DNA from: an uncultured bacterium
GTDB taxonomy: Bacteria; Bacteroidota; Bacteroidia; Chitinophagales; Chitinophagaceae
DNA: 44,119 nucleotides
NCBI GenBank assembly: GCA_903951405.1
Contig: CAJBBV010000088.1
Span: forward strand, 1-44,119
Reading direction: 5' to 3'
A model generated the notes under the pieces. That model did no database searches, was not told where the DNA came from, and saw only the letters and a program-made list of their open reading frames with translations. Of this stretch, positions 1 through 8,815 are shown piece after piece (positions within the stretch are counted from its first letter, which is position 1; each line of letters begins with the position of its first letter). Made by a program: the position numbers and the translations under genes.

Positions 1-126
1 GGGTATGGATTTGGAGCACGCAGCACACTTTTAGGATATTTCCTTCGTGTTGATGCTGGTTGGCCCATGGGTGGATTCTTTACAGGAAAACCTGTTTGGT
101 ATTTTTCCTTAGGACTAGATTTTTAA
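1..126 (+). CDS. C-terminal end of an outer-membrane beta-barrel protein (partial)
   Basis: Frame 1 is open from the first base to a TAA at 124-126 and gives 41 residues. They read as the last two strands of an outer-membrane barrel: alternating hydrophobic and polar residues, a Gly-rich turn (FGARSTLLGYFLRVDAGW), then a final strand YFSLGLDF that ends in Phe. A terminal aromatic residue is the usual BAM recognition signal of outer-membrane proteins. The ending resembles the surface-antigen/BamA-like barrels often fused to beta-propeller proteins in Bacteroidota, but 41 residues cannot settle the family. The start lies outside the window. About 220 bases without a gene separate it from comEC. 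Confidence 0.6.
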   Translation, partial: GYGFGARSTLLGYFLRVDAGWPMGGFFTGKPVWYFSLGLDF

Positions 127-316
127 GCTCTCCAAAGAGTATAAGCTCCTGCTATAAATCATGTACAGTAATTAGCCGCAATTGGCATAAGATCTTGCGT
201 ATTGAGAATTTCTATTATACATTCACGCACTTGATTAATTTATGTATTTTAAAAATCGGAAATGTGAAAAATACATGCAATGAAAAAGATTAATACATAG
301 AGATTTCTCTCGATTA

Positions 317-347
317 GCTGAACACTAAATTTATTTTAGAGTTCAGC
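317..347 (+). repeat. Inverted repeat (stem-loop) touching the comEC start codon
   Basis: 317-329 pairs with 335-347 (GCTGAAC.CTAAA against TTTAG.GTTCAGC) with one mismatch and a five-base AT loop. The right arm ends on the base before the ATG of comEC at 348. No T-run follows, so it does not look like a simple intrinsic terminator for the upstream gene. If transcribed, it would bury the region where a ribosome binds. It could instead be a protein-binding palindrome. Confidence 0.6.
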
Positions 348-2384
348 ATGCAAGAAGCACTTAATCACAAAAAAATCCCTTTTTTCAGAATCGGCATCTG
401 CATGGTGGCTGGCATCTTGAGTGACGAATTTATTACACATTGTCTATTCCCTTGGTTTATCCTAGCCACCTCGAGCATCCTCATATTATCGGCATTCTAT
501 TTTTTTACTCCTGCCTTATCTTGGAGGATAGGCTATATCAAAGGAATCGCAATAATACTGCTGCTATGTTCCTTTGGAGGAATATGCAATCAGTTAAGAT
601 CTCCGAAAAACAGAAATCATACAATTGACAACTACACATTCCATGGGCTATTGATAAATGAAGAAGGAAAACATACAAAAACAAATACCCGTTATGAAGT
701 AGATATTTTTAGCATTGATAAAAATAAATTCCACTTTTTATCTAAGGGATATCTATATACCTACCCTACAAAAGGCAAAACCATCAAGCAAGGTGATTTC
801 TTAATTACAAATAATAGAGTAAGAGAAATAGTACAAAAAAATAATCCGGGAGCATACAATTTTTCCAGGCAATCTTCCTTAAAAGGTATTTTCTATACAA
901 TCAACATAAACGACACGTTAGAGTATGAACTTATCAATCATAATAAGGATAGACTGAAGACATTAATAGAAAAATCTCGATTGCATATTATAGCCATTCT
1001 AAGAAGTTCACTCAACAACAAGCAAACAATAGGACTTGCCGAAGCCATGCTCATTGGTTTTCGTGATGACCTAGACAAAGAGCTATTGTCATCTTATATT
1101 AACACCGGCGTTGTTCATATCATCGCCATTTCAGGAATGCACCTCGGTCTAATCTTTTTAATCATCAATTTTTTTACAAAAATTCTAATCGGCAAGAAAA
1201 GAACATCTATTTCAGGCATACTGATTACCATTCCGATTTTATGGTTATTCTCATTGCTTACAGGAGGGTCAGCTTCAGTGATACGAAGTGCGATTATGTT
1301 GTCCCTTATTTTGATTTCAACATTTTTAAAAAAATCGAGTAATGGTTTAAATACACTACTTGCATCAGCATTCATCTTAATCGTTCACAACCCTTCTATT
1401 CTCTACGATCTTGGATTCCTACTTAGTTATGCTGCCGTACTTTCAATACTAATATTTGATCCCCTAATTAAAAAACTAGTTTATGTAAAGAATGGTATTT
1501 TAAAAAAAGGGTGGGAAATGATTTCCATCACCCTAGCTGCACAAATCTTAACAACACCCATTAGTATTTTTTATTTCCATCAATTTCCACTCCTGTTTCT
1601 ATTCACTAACCTAGTCGCTATTCCACTATCAAGTGTAATTCTACTCTCGGAAATAGCTTTATGTGTTTTTTGGCAAATTGGAATCCCCCCTTATGCTATT
1701 GCCAATACAGTTAATACCCTGATTACCTTTCTCAATAATTATATCCACTATATGGAGAAAATACCATTCGGCATGATAAAGCATATCTATATTGACATAT
1801 CATCTATGCTTCTGATTTATGGTGTAATTTTTGCGGCATATGTGTTATGCAAAAAATACAATTCCATCAATTTAAAGTTGTTTTGCTGGTCAATACTCCT
1901 CTTTTCAACAACACACCTTTTAGAAACGTTTATCCATTATCAAAAAAACAGAATTATTGTTTTAGACATCCTTAATCACTCATGCATTGTGGTTCAACAT
2001 GGAAAGAAAGCTGTGATTTTGGGAGACAATACACTATTTCTAAACAGGGATAAATTTGATGAAATCAAAGAGCAAATCGGCTATGCATTTTGGATCAAAA
2101 AGTTCCAGTTGAAAAAATTACCTCAACAGCCTTGTATAATCACACTTCAGGCTAACCAATTAATTGGGCCAAGTAAAGTTCCCCATACACCAATCAGCAT
2201 TCTTTCAGGAAATCCTAGACTCCACCTAAATGATCTGACTCAACTAATCCATGAAAATAATATGCTCATCATTGATCATTCTAACAAAGTGTGGAAAATT
2301 CGACAATGGGAAAAAGAAGCAGATAAACTACTTTTGCGCTTTAATTCCATAGCCGAAAAAGGTCCCTATATTCTTGAGAATTAA
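348..2384 (+). CDS. comEC: ComEC/Rec2-family DNA uptake channel protein
   Basis: A 678-residue polytopic inner-membrane protein. ComEC carries transforming single-stranded DNA across the inner membrane. The N-terminal part has membrane segments and a soluble DUF4131-like domain (about residues 25-190). The Competence domain follows (about 225-500) with its hallmark HIIAISGMHLGL near residue 255 and several hydrophobic helices. The C-terminal tail (about 540-678) has beta-rich pieces such as RIIVLDILNHSCIVVQHG, but none of the HxHxDH metal motif of the metallo-beta-lactamase domain found in longer ComEC proteins. The ATG at 348 fits the family (short polar lead, then PFFRIGICMVAGIL). It sits right after a stem-loop. 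The stop lies 34 bases before purH, so the two are probably co-transcribed. Confidence 0.88.
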   Translation: MQEALNHKKIPFFRIGICMVAGILSDEFITHCLFPWFILATSSILILSAFYFFTPALSWRIGYIKGIAIILLLCSFGGICNQLRSPKNRNHTIDNYTFHGLLINEEGKHTKTNTRYEVDIFSIDKNKFHFLSKGYLYTYPTKGKTIKQGDFLITNNRVREIVQKNNPGAYNFSRQSSLKGIFYTININDTLEYELINHNKDRLKTLIEKSRLHIIAILRSSLNNKQTIGLAEAMLIGFRDDLDKELLSSYINTGVVHIIAISGMHLGLIFLIINFFTKILIGKKRTSISGILITIPILWLFSLLTGGSASVIRSAIMLSLILISTFLKKSSNGLNTLLASAFILIVHNPSILYDLGFLLSYAAVLSILIFDPLIKKLVYVKNGILKKGWEMISITLAAQILTTPISIFYFHQFPLLFLFTNLVAIPLSSVILLSEIALCVFWQIGIPPYAIANTVNTLITFLNNYIHYMEKIPFGMIKHIYIDISSMLLIYGVIFAAYVLCKKYNSINLKLFCWSILLFSTTHLLETFIHYQKNRIIVLDILNHSCIVVQHGKKAVILGDNTLFLNRDKFDEIKEQIGYAFWIKKFQLKKLPQQPCIITLQANQLIGPSKVPHTPISILSGNPRLHLNDLTQLIHENNMLIIDHSNKVWKIRQWEKEADKLLLRFNSIAEKGPYILEN

Positions 2385-2418
2385 ACCGTCCCCCCTATTC
2401 GAGCTAAAAACAACAAAC

Positions 2419-3939
2419 ATGCAAAAAAAGATTAAGGCAGCGCTGATTTCGGTTTTTTACAAAGATGGACTTGAACCCCTTGTTCGTTTATTGAGTGAAC
2501 AACAAGTTGTGATATACTCAACCGGTGGCACCCAAGAGTTTATCGAAAAATTAGGCATCGAATGTGTCCCTGTTGAATCAGTAACCGATTATCCATCAAT
2601 TTTAGGAGGAAGGGTTAAAACACTTCATCCAAAAGTTTTTGGAGGAATTTTGGCAAGAAGAGCTGTAGAACAAGATTTAATCGAAATGAAGGAATATGAA
2701 ATTCCTGAAATTGATTTAGTGGTGGTTGACTTATATCCATTTGAAGAAACGCTGGCCCAAACAAATGAAGAGAAAAAAATTATTGAAAAAATTGATATTG
2801 GAGGTCCCTCTATGATTCGCGCTGCAGCTAAAAACTTCAGCGACTTAGTGGTAGTTGCATCAAAAGTGGACTATCAGCCCATCATAGAATTACTAAAAGC
2901 ACAAGATGGCACAACAACATTAGAACAACGCAAATCATTTGCAGCTAAGGCATTTGGCATTGTTGCACACTATGATATTGCCATTTCAACTTATTTCAAC
3001 CCAGGCTATGCTGCCGAATTCACATACGGAGAAAGTACCATGCAACCTATGCGTTACGGAGAAAACCCGCACCAAAAAGGAGTTTTCTACGGAAAGCTAA
3101 ACGAACTCTTTCATCAGGTGAATGGGAAGGAATTATCGTATAATAATTTAGTTGATGTTGATGCTGCAATACAACTTATCCATGAATTCAACGGTGAAAC
3201 TGATGCAACTTTTGCCATCATTAAACATACCAATGTATGTGGTATTTCCACTAGATCATCTGTTGCAAAAGCCTGGAAAGATGCATTAGCAGGCGATTCC
3301 GAAAGTGCATTTGGCGGTGTTCTTGTATGCAATCAAGCAATAGATAAAGAAACAGCGGAACAAATCAACGAAATATTTTTTGAGGTATTAATTGCTCCGA
3401 CATTTAATCAAGATGCGCTTGAAGTACTTAAATCAAAAAAGAATAGAATCCTGCTTGAACAAAAAAATACATCTTTCTCCCCTAGGCAATTTAAATCGTT
3501 ACTCAATGGAGTACTAGTGCAAGATACAGATGCAGGGAATATTGACAAATGGGAAGAAGTAGGTGGAAGAACAACTTCAGATCAAGAAAAAAACGATCTT
3601 CTTTTTGCTAATAAAGTATGCAAGCACCTTAAATCAAATGCAATAGCATTAGTGAAAGACAAGCAGTTAATCGGAAAAGGTTGTGGCCAAACATCAAGAA
3701 TCGATTCATTAAGGCATGCTATTGAAAAAGCAAGGCAATTTAATTTTAATCTGAACGGATCTGTCATGGCGAGCGATGCCTTTTTCCCTTTTAATGATTG
3801 TGTGCAAATGGGGCATGCGGAAGGCATGAGCGCATTTATTCAACCGGGTGGTTCAATTCGTGATAAAGATTCTATTGAATTTTGTCAACACAATAACTTG
3901 GCAATGGTCATTACAGGGATGCGCCATTTTAGGCATTAA
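2419..3939 (+). CDS. purH: Bifunctional AICAR formyltransferase / IMP cyclohydrolase
   Basis: PurH catalyses the last two steps of de novo IMP synthesis in the cytoplasm. The N-terminal MGS-like cyclohydrolase domain (about 1-150) shows ALISVFYKDGL, YSTGGT, GRVKTLHPKVFGGIL and the IDIGGPSMIRAAAKN block. The transformylase domain shows RYGENPHQKGVFY, IKHTNVCGIS, SAFGGVL and ends in the usual VITGMRHFRH. The frame is open from a TTG at 2374, but the ATG at 2419 matches the family start (MQKKIKAALISV), giving 506 residues, the normal length. It follows comEC by 34 bases and precedes the EamA gene by 24. Nothing in it looks degraded. Confidence 0.97.
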   Translation: MQKKIKAALISVFYKDGLEPLVRLLSEQQVVIYSTGGTQEFIEKLGIECVPVESVTDYPSILGGRVKTLHPKVFGGILARRAVEQDLIEMKEYEIPEIDLVVVDLYPFEETLAQTNEEKKIIEKIDIGGPSMIRAAAKNFSDLVVVASKVDYQPIIELLKAQDGTTTLEQRKSFAAKAFGIVAHYDIAISTYFNPGYAAEFTYGESTMQPMRYGENPHQKGVFYGKLNELFHQVNGKELSYNNLVDVDAAIQLIHEFNGETDATFAIIKHTNVCGISTRSSVAKAWKDALAGDSESAFGGVLVCNQAIDKETAEQINEIFFEVLIAPTFNQDALEVLKSKKNRILLEQKNTSFSPRQFKSLLNGVLVQDTDAGNIDKWEEVGGRTTSDQEKNDLLFANKVCKHLKSNAIALVKDKQLIGKGCGQTSRIDSLRHAIEKARQFNFNLNGSVMASDAFFPFNDCVQMGHAEGMSAFIQPGGSIRDKDSIEFCQHNNLAMVITGMRHFRH

Positions 3940-3963
3940 CCATTTAAGGATCATCCACTAAGA

Positions 3964-4929
3964 ATGAGTACCAAACAAACAAGTCAACCTACCACAAACA
4001 GCGCTGGTGATCATTCCATGATTGGAGCAGACAGGACTAAGGCTCTTTTTGCTGTTTTCATTGTATGCATACTTTGGGGCACCACTTGGTTAGCTTCTAG
4101 CATAGGTGTTAAATATGTTCCACCGCTTGAACTTGCCGGTCTTAGACACCTTATTGGCGGCGGATTATATGTATCACTCTTTTTCATTAAAAAATTTCCA
4201 CTTCCTACACGTACTCAATTCATTCGAATTTTTTGGATGTCAATCATTATGTTTGTTATGAGTAGCGGAAGCAGCGTACTTTCTGTGGTATATATTCCGA
4301 GTGGACTTGGTGCTGTTATTGGCGCTATGACCCCGATTTGGATGGTTCTATTCAGCCTTATAGCTATTCGAGGCGTTAAGTTTAATGCCACCATCATTAT
4401 TGGAATTATACTTGGATTTGGTGGCATCATACTTGTTTTCAATGATTACATGATTGAGATGTTTGATAGTAAATTCGCATTGGGCATTTTTTATGGACTA
4501 ATCGCGAGCATTACATGGGCCATTGGAACATTCTCAACCGGAAGACATGCTAAAAAAATGAACCCATATGTATCTATTGGTTGGCAAATGTTTTTTAGTG
4601 GCGTCATACTGACTATTCTCTCTTTCCTAACAGAGAAACATGTTGATATATTATCAATACCATATCAAGGTTGGTATTCTATATTTTACCTAGTCATTAT
4701 AGGCTCAATTGTGGCATTTACAGCATTTGTGTATGCATTAAAAAGACTTCCTTCAGCACAGGTTTCAATTCATGCTTATGTTAATCCAATTGTAGCCATC
4801 ATAATTGGAAACTTGATTCAAAATGAAAAACTAACGTTTTTTGTAATGACTGGTACAGCCATAACCCTATTTGGCGTCTATCTTGTAAACCTAGGTTTTA
4901 AGCGAAATGCCTCCACAGAGGATGATTAA
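3964..4929 (+). CDS. EamA-family (drug/metabolite transporter) permease
   Basis: A 321-residue inner-membrane protein with about ten hydrophobic helices arranged as two EamA repeats. The first begins after a polar N-terminus of about 25 residues (FAVFIVCILWGTTWLASS) and the second near FYGLIASITWAIGTFS. The paired W-G/W-A motifs and the ending (AYVNPIVAIIIGNLI, then GTAITLFGVYLVN) are typical of the RhaT/YdcZ-like DMT branch that exports amino acids or other small metabolites. The substrate cannot be read from the sequence. It lies 24 bases after purH in the same direction and converges on the lutB-like gene, with no clear terminator hairpin in the 30-base gap. Confidence 0.88.
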   Translation: MSTKQTSQPTTNSAGDHSMIGADRTKALFAVFIVCILWGTTWLASSIGVKYVPPLELAGLRHLIGGGLYVSLFFIKKFPLPTRTQFIRIFWMSIIMFVMSSGSSVLSVVYIPSGLGAVIGAMTPIWMVLFSLIAIRGVKFNATIIIGIILGFGGIILVFNDYMIEMFDSKFALGIFYGLIASITWAIGTFSTGRHAKKMNPYVSIGWQMFFSGVILTILSFLTEKHVDILSIPYQGWYSIFYLVIIGSIVAFTAFVYALKRLPSAQVSIHAYVNPIVAIIIGNLIQNEKLTFFVMTGTAITLFGVYLVNLGFKRNASTEDD

Positions 4930-4959
4930 CCACCCCAAGAATAAGATTGTAATTAAAAT

Positions 4960-6339
4960 TTATTTTGTTGAATTGCGCTCCTTCCAAAGCTGATTAAACG
5001 TTTTTTCTGGAAAAATCAATTCAGCCCTTTGTGAAGCCCACCCCTTGAATGCTTTGTTAACCATCCAATTTTTTATTTTACTATTTCCGAGATTCATCAT
5101 ACTGCGATGAAGCATCCCTTGTTGCCAAATTGTCCAAGCAATTTTTTCAAACATACTTCCTTCACCTGTTCTCACTGCCTCACGTCGGTTATGAAGAAGC
5201 AATTCATGAAGATTAATTTTTACAGCGCACACTTCAGTGCAATTTCCACACAATGATGAAGCATTACTTAAGTGATTCCAATCACCAAGCCCTTTTAGGT
5301 TTGGTGTAATAACGCTACCAATAGGGCCGCTATAGGTTGTACCATAACTATGTCCACCAATGTTCTTGTAAACAGGACATGCATTCAAGCAAGCTCCGCA
5401 ACGTATACAATATAAACTCTCACGGGATACAGGATCCTGCATAACATGAGTTCTTCCGTTATCCAACAGAATAACATACATTTCATCAGGGCCATCTTGC
5501 TCATTTTCCTGACGAGGACCACTAATGATAGAATTGTATACCGTCATTTGCTGTCCTGTTCCATACGTTGCAAGCAAAGGCCAAAATAATGCCAAATCAT
5601 TTAATGATGGAATTACTTTCTCGATACCGGTAATTACAATATGTGTTTTAGGCCAAGCAGAACTTAATCTAGCATTTCCCTCATTTTCTGTGATAGCTAT
5701 ACTTCCTGTATCTGCAATAATAAAATTGGCACCAGTAATACCAACTTTTGCCTGCATATATTTCTCCCTCATCTTTTCTCTAGCAACTAACGTGAGCTGC
5801 TCAGGGCTTAGATTCAATGGTGTATTAAGATGTTCATGAAAAACCCTTGCCACATCCTCTTTGCTTTTGTGCATGGCAGGGGTAACTATATGATATGGAG
5901 GCTCTCCATCCAATTGCTGTATATATTCTCCTAAATCTGTTTCTACACTTTCAATATGATGATGCTCGAGAAAATCATTGAGATGAATTTCTTCGGTCAC
6001 CATGCTTTTGCTCTTGACAATAGCGTTGCAGTTTTTCTCCCGACATATCTTTAATACTGCTTCACATGCTTGCTCTGGATTCTCAGCCCAGATTACTTTA
6101 GCACCTCTCCTTAAAATATTAACCTCAAATTTTTCTAGCTGAACATCTAATGTTTCGAGCGCTTTCCACTTAATATTCTTTGCCTTCTCCCTAACAAAAT
6201 CGATATCATCAAATTGACTTTTACCCATTGGCACAACAGCATCATATTTTCCGATGTTATGATTGATAGTAGCCCTATGACTTAAGTCGGAAGCTTTCTC
6301 AGAACTCTTTTCCTTAAATATGGAGGATACATTAGACAT
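4960..6339 (-). CDS. lutB: LutB-like LUD-domain iron-sulfur protein
   Basis: LutB is the LUD-domain iron-sulfur subunit of the LutABC lactate oxidation system. The LUD domain spans about residues 70-300 (ADTGSIAITENEGNARLSS, GIEKVIPSLNDL). Then come two ferredoxin-type cysteine sets: CIRCGACLNACPVY (about 311-321) and CGNCTEVC (about 364-371). The second set is followed by Ala rather than the usual Pro. I chose the ATG at 6339; one more in-frame TTG lies directly upstream. The DUF3109 gene ends 11 bases before it on the same strand. No lutA or lutC lies nearby, so either the partners are elsewhere or this protein serves another electron-transfer role. Confidence 0.85.
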   Translation of the reverse strand: MSNVSSIFKEKSSEKASDLSHRATINHNIGKYDAVVPMGKSQFDDIDFVREKAKNIKWKALETLDVQLEKFEVNILRRGAKVIWAENPEQACEAVLKICREKNCNAIVKSKSMVTEEIHLNDFLEHHHIESVETDLGEYIQQLDGEPPYHIVTPAMHKSKEDVARVFHEHLNTPLNLSPEQLTLVAREKMREKYMQAKVGITGANFIIADTGSIAITENEGNARLSSAWPKTHIVITGIEKVIPSLNDLALFWPLLATYGTGQQMTVYNSIISGPRQENEQDGPDEMYVILLDNGRTHVMQDPVSRESLYCIRCGACLNACPVYKNIGGHSYGTTYSGPIGSVITPNLKGLGDWNHLSNASSLCGNCTEVCAVKINLHELLLHNRREAVRTGEGSMFEKIAWTIWQQGMLHRSMMNLGNSKIKNWMVNKAFKGWASQRAELIFPEKTFNQLWKERNSTK

Positions 6340-6350
6340 CAATAAAAAAA

Positions 6351-6953
6351 TTATTTTTTATGATTGGGTTTATCGGCTGAATAAAAATCAGATGCAATTT
6401 CATCCAAAACTTGATAAAACTGTTCTCCAAATTCTCGTGTGATGGGTTCTTTGAGAAACTTATAAACAGGTACCTTGAGTTCCTTTCCTAATGAACAGGC
6501 AGGGCTACACATGTCTTCGCGAGGCTCATAATTCAGCAATATATTATTAGAATATCGACTCTTGCTTTTTTTAATTGGATAGAGATGGCATGAGATAGGC
6601 TTCTTCCAAGAAATTTGACCATTGTTATATGCCTCTTCAAAAACACATTTGATAATACCAAGCTGATCACGCTTTCCATAGGCACAAATCTTGTCATCCA
6701 CAGTGGGGGTTACCCAACCAAACTCTCTATCATATCGATACAGCCCATTTTTTTCTACTTCGGCAACGCCATCTTTAGTCATCATACTTTTGACGATCTC
6801 ATAGCTCGACTTCACCTCATCAAGTTCTTTATCCGAAAGAGGTGCACCAGCATCACCATCTTCGCAACAACCGCCTTTGCATTTACTCAAATTACACACG
6901 AATTGAGCTTGTACAATTTCATCGCTAACTAAAACATTATCAATAACAATCAA
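6351..6953 (-). CDS. Cys-rich DUF3109-family protein, probable metal binder
   Basis: About 200 residues with a dense cysteine pattern: CNLSKCKGGCC near the N-terminus, then CAYGK, KCVFEEA, SCHLYPI and a C-terminal CSPAC. The first block resembles the CxxxCxxCC motifs of YkgJ/UPF0153-like proteins, so a zinc or iron-sulfur site is plausible. The function is unknown. The frame is open from 6983, but I set the start at the TTG at 6953 because IVIDNVLVSDEI matches the family N-terminus and a perfect -7 element (6970-6977) lies inside the longer version. An A-rich AAAAAAGG precedes this start. It lies 11 bases upstream of lutB and is probably co-transcribed, hinting at a role with that iron-sulfur protein. 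Confidence 0.75.
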   Translation of the reverse strand: MIVIDNVLVSDEIVQAQFVCNLSKCKGGCCEDGDAGAPLSDKELDEVKSSYEIVKSMMTKDGVAEVEKNGLYRYDREFGWVTPTVDDKICAYGKRDQLGIIKCVFEEAYNNGQISWKKPISCHLYPIKKSKSRYSNNILLNYEPREDMCSPACSLGKELKVPVYKFLKEPITREFGEQFYQVLDEIASDFYSADKPNHKK

Positions 6954-6969
6954 AATAGTCCCTTTTTTA

Positions 6970-6977
6970 CAAAAATA
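6970..6977 (-). promoter_or_regulatory. Bacteroidota -7 element of the DUF3109-lutB operon
   Basis: On the minus strand this reads TATTTTTG, a full match to TAnnTTTG. A TTTC lies 17 bases upstream where the -33 TTTG is expected. Transcription would begin about 10 bases before the TTG start at 6953. Confidence 0.45.
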
Positions 6978-7016
6978 GGACAATATTCTACGTTGAAAGG
7001 GATAAGTTATTAAGGG

Positions 7017-7754
7017 CTATAAGCTCATCATTTCCTTAAATCGGACAGCTTGACGCCTTGATACTTCAATTTTTTCGCCTCCCTTTATTTCCAAAAGCAG
7101 TCCGCCATTAAAAAAAGGTTCAACTTTTTCAATCATTCTGAGATTGACGATATGCTTACGATTTGCTCTAAAAAATATACGCTGATCAAGCCTTTCCTCA
7201 AATGAGTTTAAGGATTTTAAAATCAACGGCTTGTTAGGCCCAAAAAATACCCTGGCATAATTTCCAACAGATTCAAACAACCTAATTTCTGAAAGTTTTA
7301 CAAACCAGCACTTCTCACCATCCTTAACAAATACTTGATCTGACTCACTCAAAAATGACCTCCCTTCTGTTTTATCTTCTGTAACAAGGGCTTCACGCTC
7401 ATCAGTAATCATTAATTTCTGTACCGCATCAGCAAGACGTTGGGGATCAATAGGTTTCAATAAATAATCCAATGCATTTACATCAAACGCCTTTAAAGCA
7501 AATTCATCATGGGCGGTTGTAAATATTACAAGGGGCAATCTATCCAATTCGGCTAGCAAATCGAATCCTGTTTTTGCGGGCATTTGAATGTCAAGAAAAA
7601 TCAAATCAGGACTTAATTCTAAAATAAGTTTATGCGCTTCGTCTGCATTTGCTGCTTCTCCAATTATTTCTATTTCTTGATACTCTTGCAAAAGTCTTTT
7701 TAACTCATTCCGCGCAAGACGTTCATCATCAATAATAAGTGCAGTTCTTTTCAT
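7017..7754 (-). CDS. LytTR-type DNA-binding response regulator
   Basis: A 245-residue response regulator. The receiver domain (about 4-120) has the acidic pair D9/D10, the phospho-acceptor D55 in LIFLDIQMPAKTG, T80 and K100 in YLLKPID. The C-terminal LytTR domain (about 138-243) shows FVKDGEKCWFVKLSEI, FESVGNYARVFF, FFRANRKHIVNL and the final VSRRQAVRFKE. LytTR domains bind direct repeats through beta strands. The gene starts 11 bases after the end of the sensor kinase gene, so the two form a transcribed pair. The target genes are not evident. An imported signal cannot be guessed, since the sensor has no recognisable periplasmic domain. Confidence 0.93.
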   Translation of the reverse strand: MKRTALIIDDERLARNELKRLLQEYQEIEIIGEAANADEAHKLILELSPDLIFLDIQMPAKTGFDLLAELDRLPLVIFTTAHDEFALKAFDVNALDYLLKPIDPQRLADAVQKLMITDEREALVTEDKTEGRSFLSESDQVFVKDGEKCWFVKLSEIRLFESVGNYARVFFGPNKPLILKSLNSFEERLDQRIFFRANRKHIVNLRMIEKVEPFFNGGLLLEIKGGEKIEVSRRQAVRFKEMMSL

Positions 7755-7765
7755 TTCAGGTGTTT

Positions 7766-8815
7766 TTATTTCAGTGGAATAATGACCCTAGCTTCCACAA
7801 TTGAATCCTCTTTTTCAATAATGCTAAAACTTGCTGCCCCTCCAAAAATGAGATTCAATCGATCTTCTGTACTCTGAAGACCAAACCCTTCTTCATTCAA
7901 TCTAGTTTGAAAATGGCCTGTATTTTGCACTATAAGATGAAATTCTGAATTTGTTTTTTGGGATATAATTTTAACTGCTCCCCCCTTAACCGATTTACTA
8001 ATGCCATGCTTTATAGCATTCTCAACCAGCATTTGCAACATCATTGGAGGAACAGGTATTTGCGTACTATCTTCAGCAATGTCATATACAACAACAAGCC
8101 TATCTTCAAATCGTATTTGTTCAAGTGCTAAATAATCTTGTACGATGCTGATTTCCTTTTCAAATGAAATAGTTTCCACTTGGTCAGAGACCATACTACT
8201 TCGAAGGATATTACTCAATGCAGTTATGGCCTGACGGGATCGCGCAGGATCCTCATCGATTAATGCTCGAATACTATTAAGTGCATTAAATATAAAGTGT
8301 GGATTAATATGCGACTTGATTGTTTTTAATTCCAATGATTTAACGAGAGTCTCCAACTTAAGGGTATCCAACTGTTGACGCCGAGACTCAGCAACATAAT
8401 GATAAATAAAATATAAACAGTTCCAGATAAACAAAAATACAAATGCAGAAAAGGAATTGGCAATGATTTGCTGAGTCCGATCTAATTTAATCTCCTCCTT
8501 GTAGCCTAAATTAAACAAAGGTGTTAAATAGGTTTCAATCAAGCCTGCTATACAAGCGAACAAAATGGATATAACTATAAATCCAATAATTTGATACTTC
8601 AATTCACGCTTGAGTAGTTTGATATTCTTTATTAACCCCCGCATCAAATTTGACAACAAAAAACCAACTGTTATAAAAAGCAAAAGACGGCCGGCATAAA
8701 CTCCATCAATTTGGTTAAAGGTGGCGGCAAAAAAAGTATTGATGGCCACAAACGAACCCCATCCGAGGCTCTGAAAAAGCCAATATTGTGGTATTTTTTT
8801 AACGCTGCTCATCAT
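7766..8815 (-). CDS. LytS/YehU-type sensor histidine kinase
   Basis: A 349-residue inner-membrane kinase. Four hydrophobic segments fill about residues 12-140 with only short loops, so the stimulus is probably sensed in or near the membrane. The His_kinase domain (PF06580 type) follows: SHINPHFIFNALN, where H173 is the likely phosphorylated residue; the ATP-binding N-box QMLVENAIKHGISK; and the G-box EEGFGLQSTEDRLNLIFG. Two ATG codons stand in tandem at the start (8815 and 8812). It precedes its LytTR partner by 11 bases. This kinase-regulator pair is common in Bacteroidota and is usually of unknown function. Confidence 0.92.
   Translation of the reverse strand: MMSSVKKIPQYWLFQSLGWGSFVAINTFFAATFNQIDGVYAGRLLLFITVGFLLSNLMRGLIKNIKLLKRELKYQIIGFIVISILFACIAGLIETYLTPLFNLGYKEEIKLDRTQQIIANSFSAFVFLFIWNCLYFIYHYVAESRRQQLDTLKLETLVKSLELKTIKSHINPHFIFNALNSIRALIDEDPARSRQAITALSNILRSSMVSDQVETISFEKEISIVQDYLALEQIRFEDRLVVVYDIAEDSTQIPVPPMMLQMLVENAIKHGISKSVKGGAVKIISQKTNSEFHLIVQNTGHFQTRLNEEGFGLQSTEDRLNLIFGGAASFSIIEKEDSIVEARVIIPLK

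Noticed and set aside
60-293. A 77-residue plus-strand frame starting at a TTG
   Set aside because: Its start overlaps the barrel C-terminus in frame 1, which is clearly protein-like. The frame itself has no recognisable features.
7766-8815. Possibility that the kinase/regulator pair senses peptidoglycan like S. aureus LytS
   Set aside because: The membrane part is not recognisably the 5TM-LytS domain; only the kinase family name is shared.
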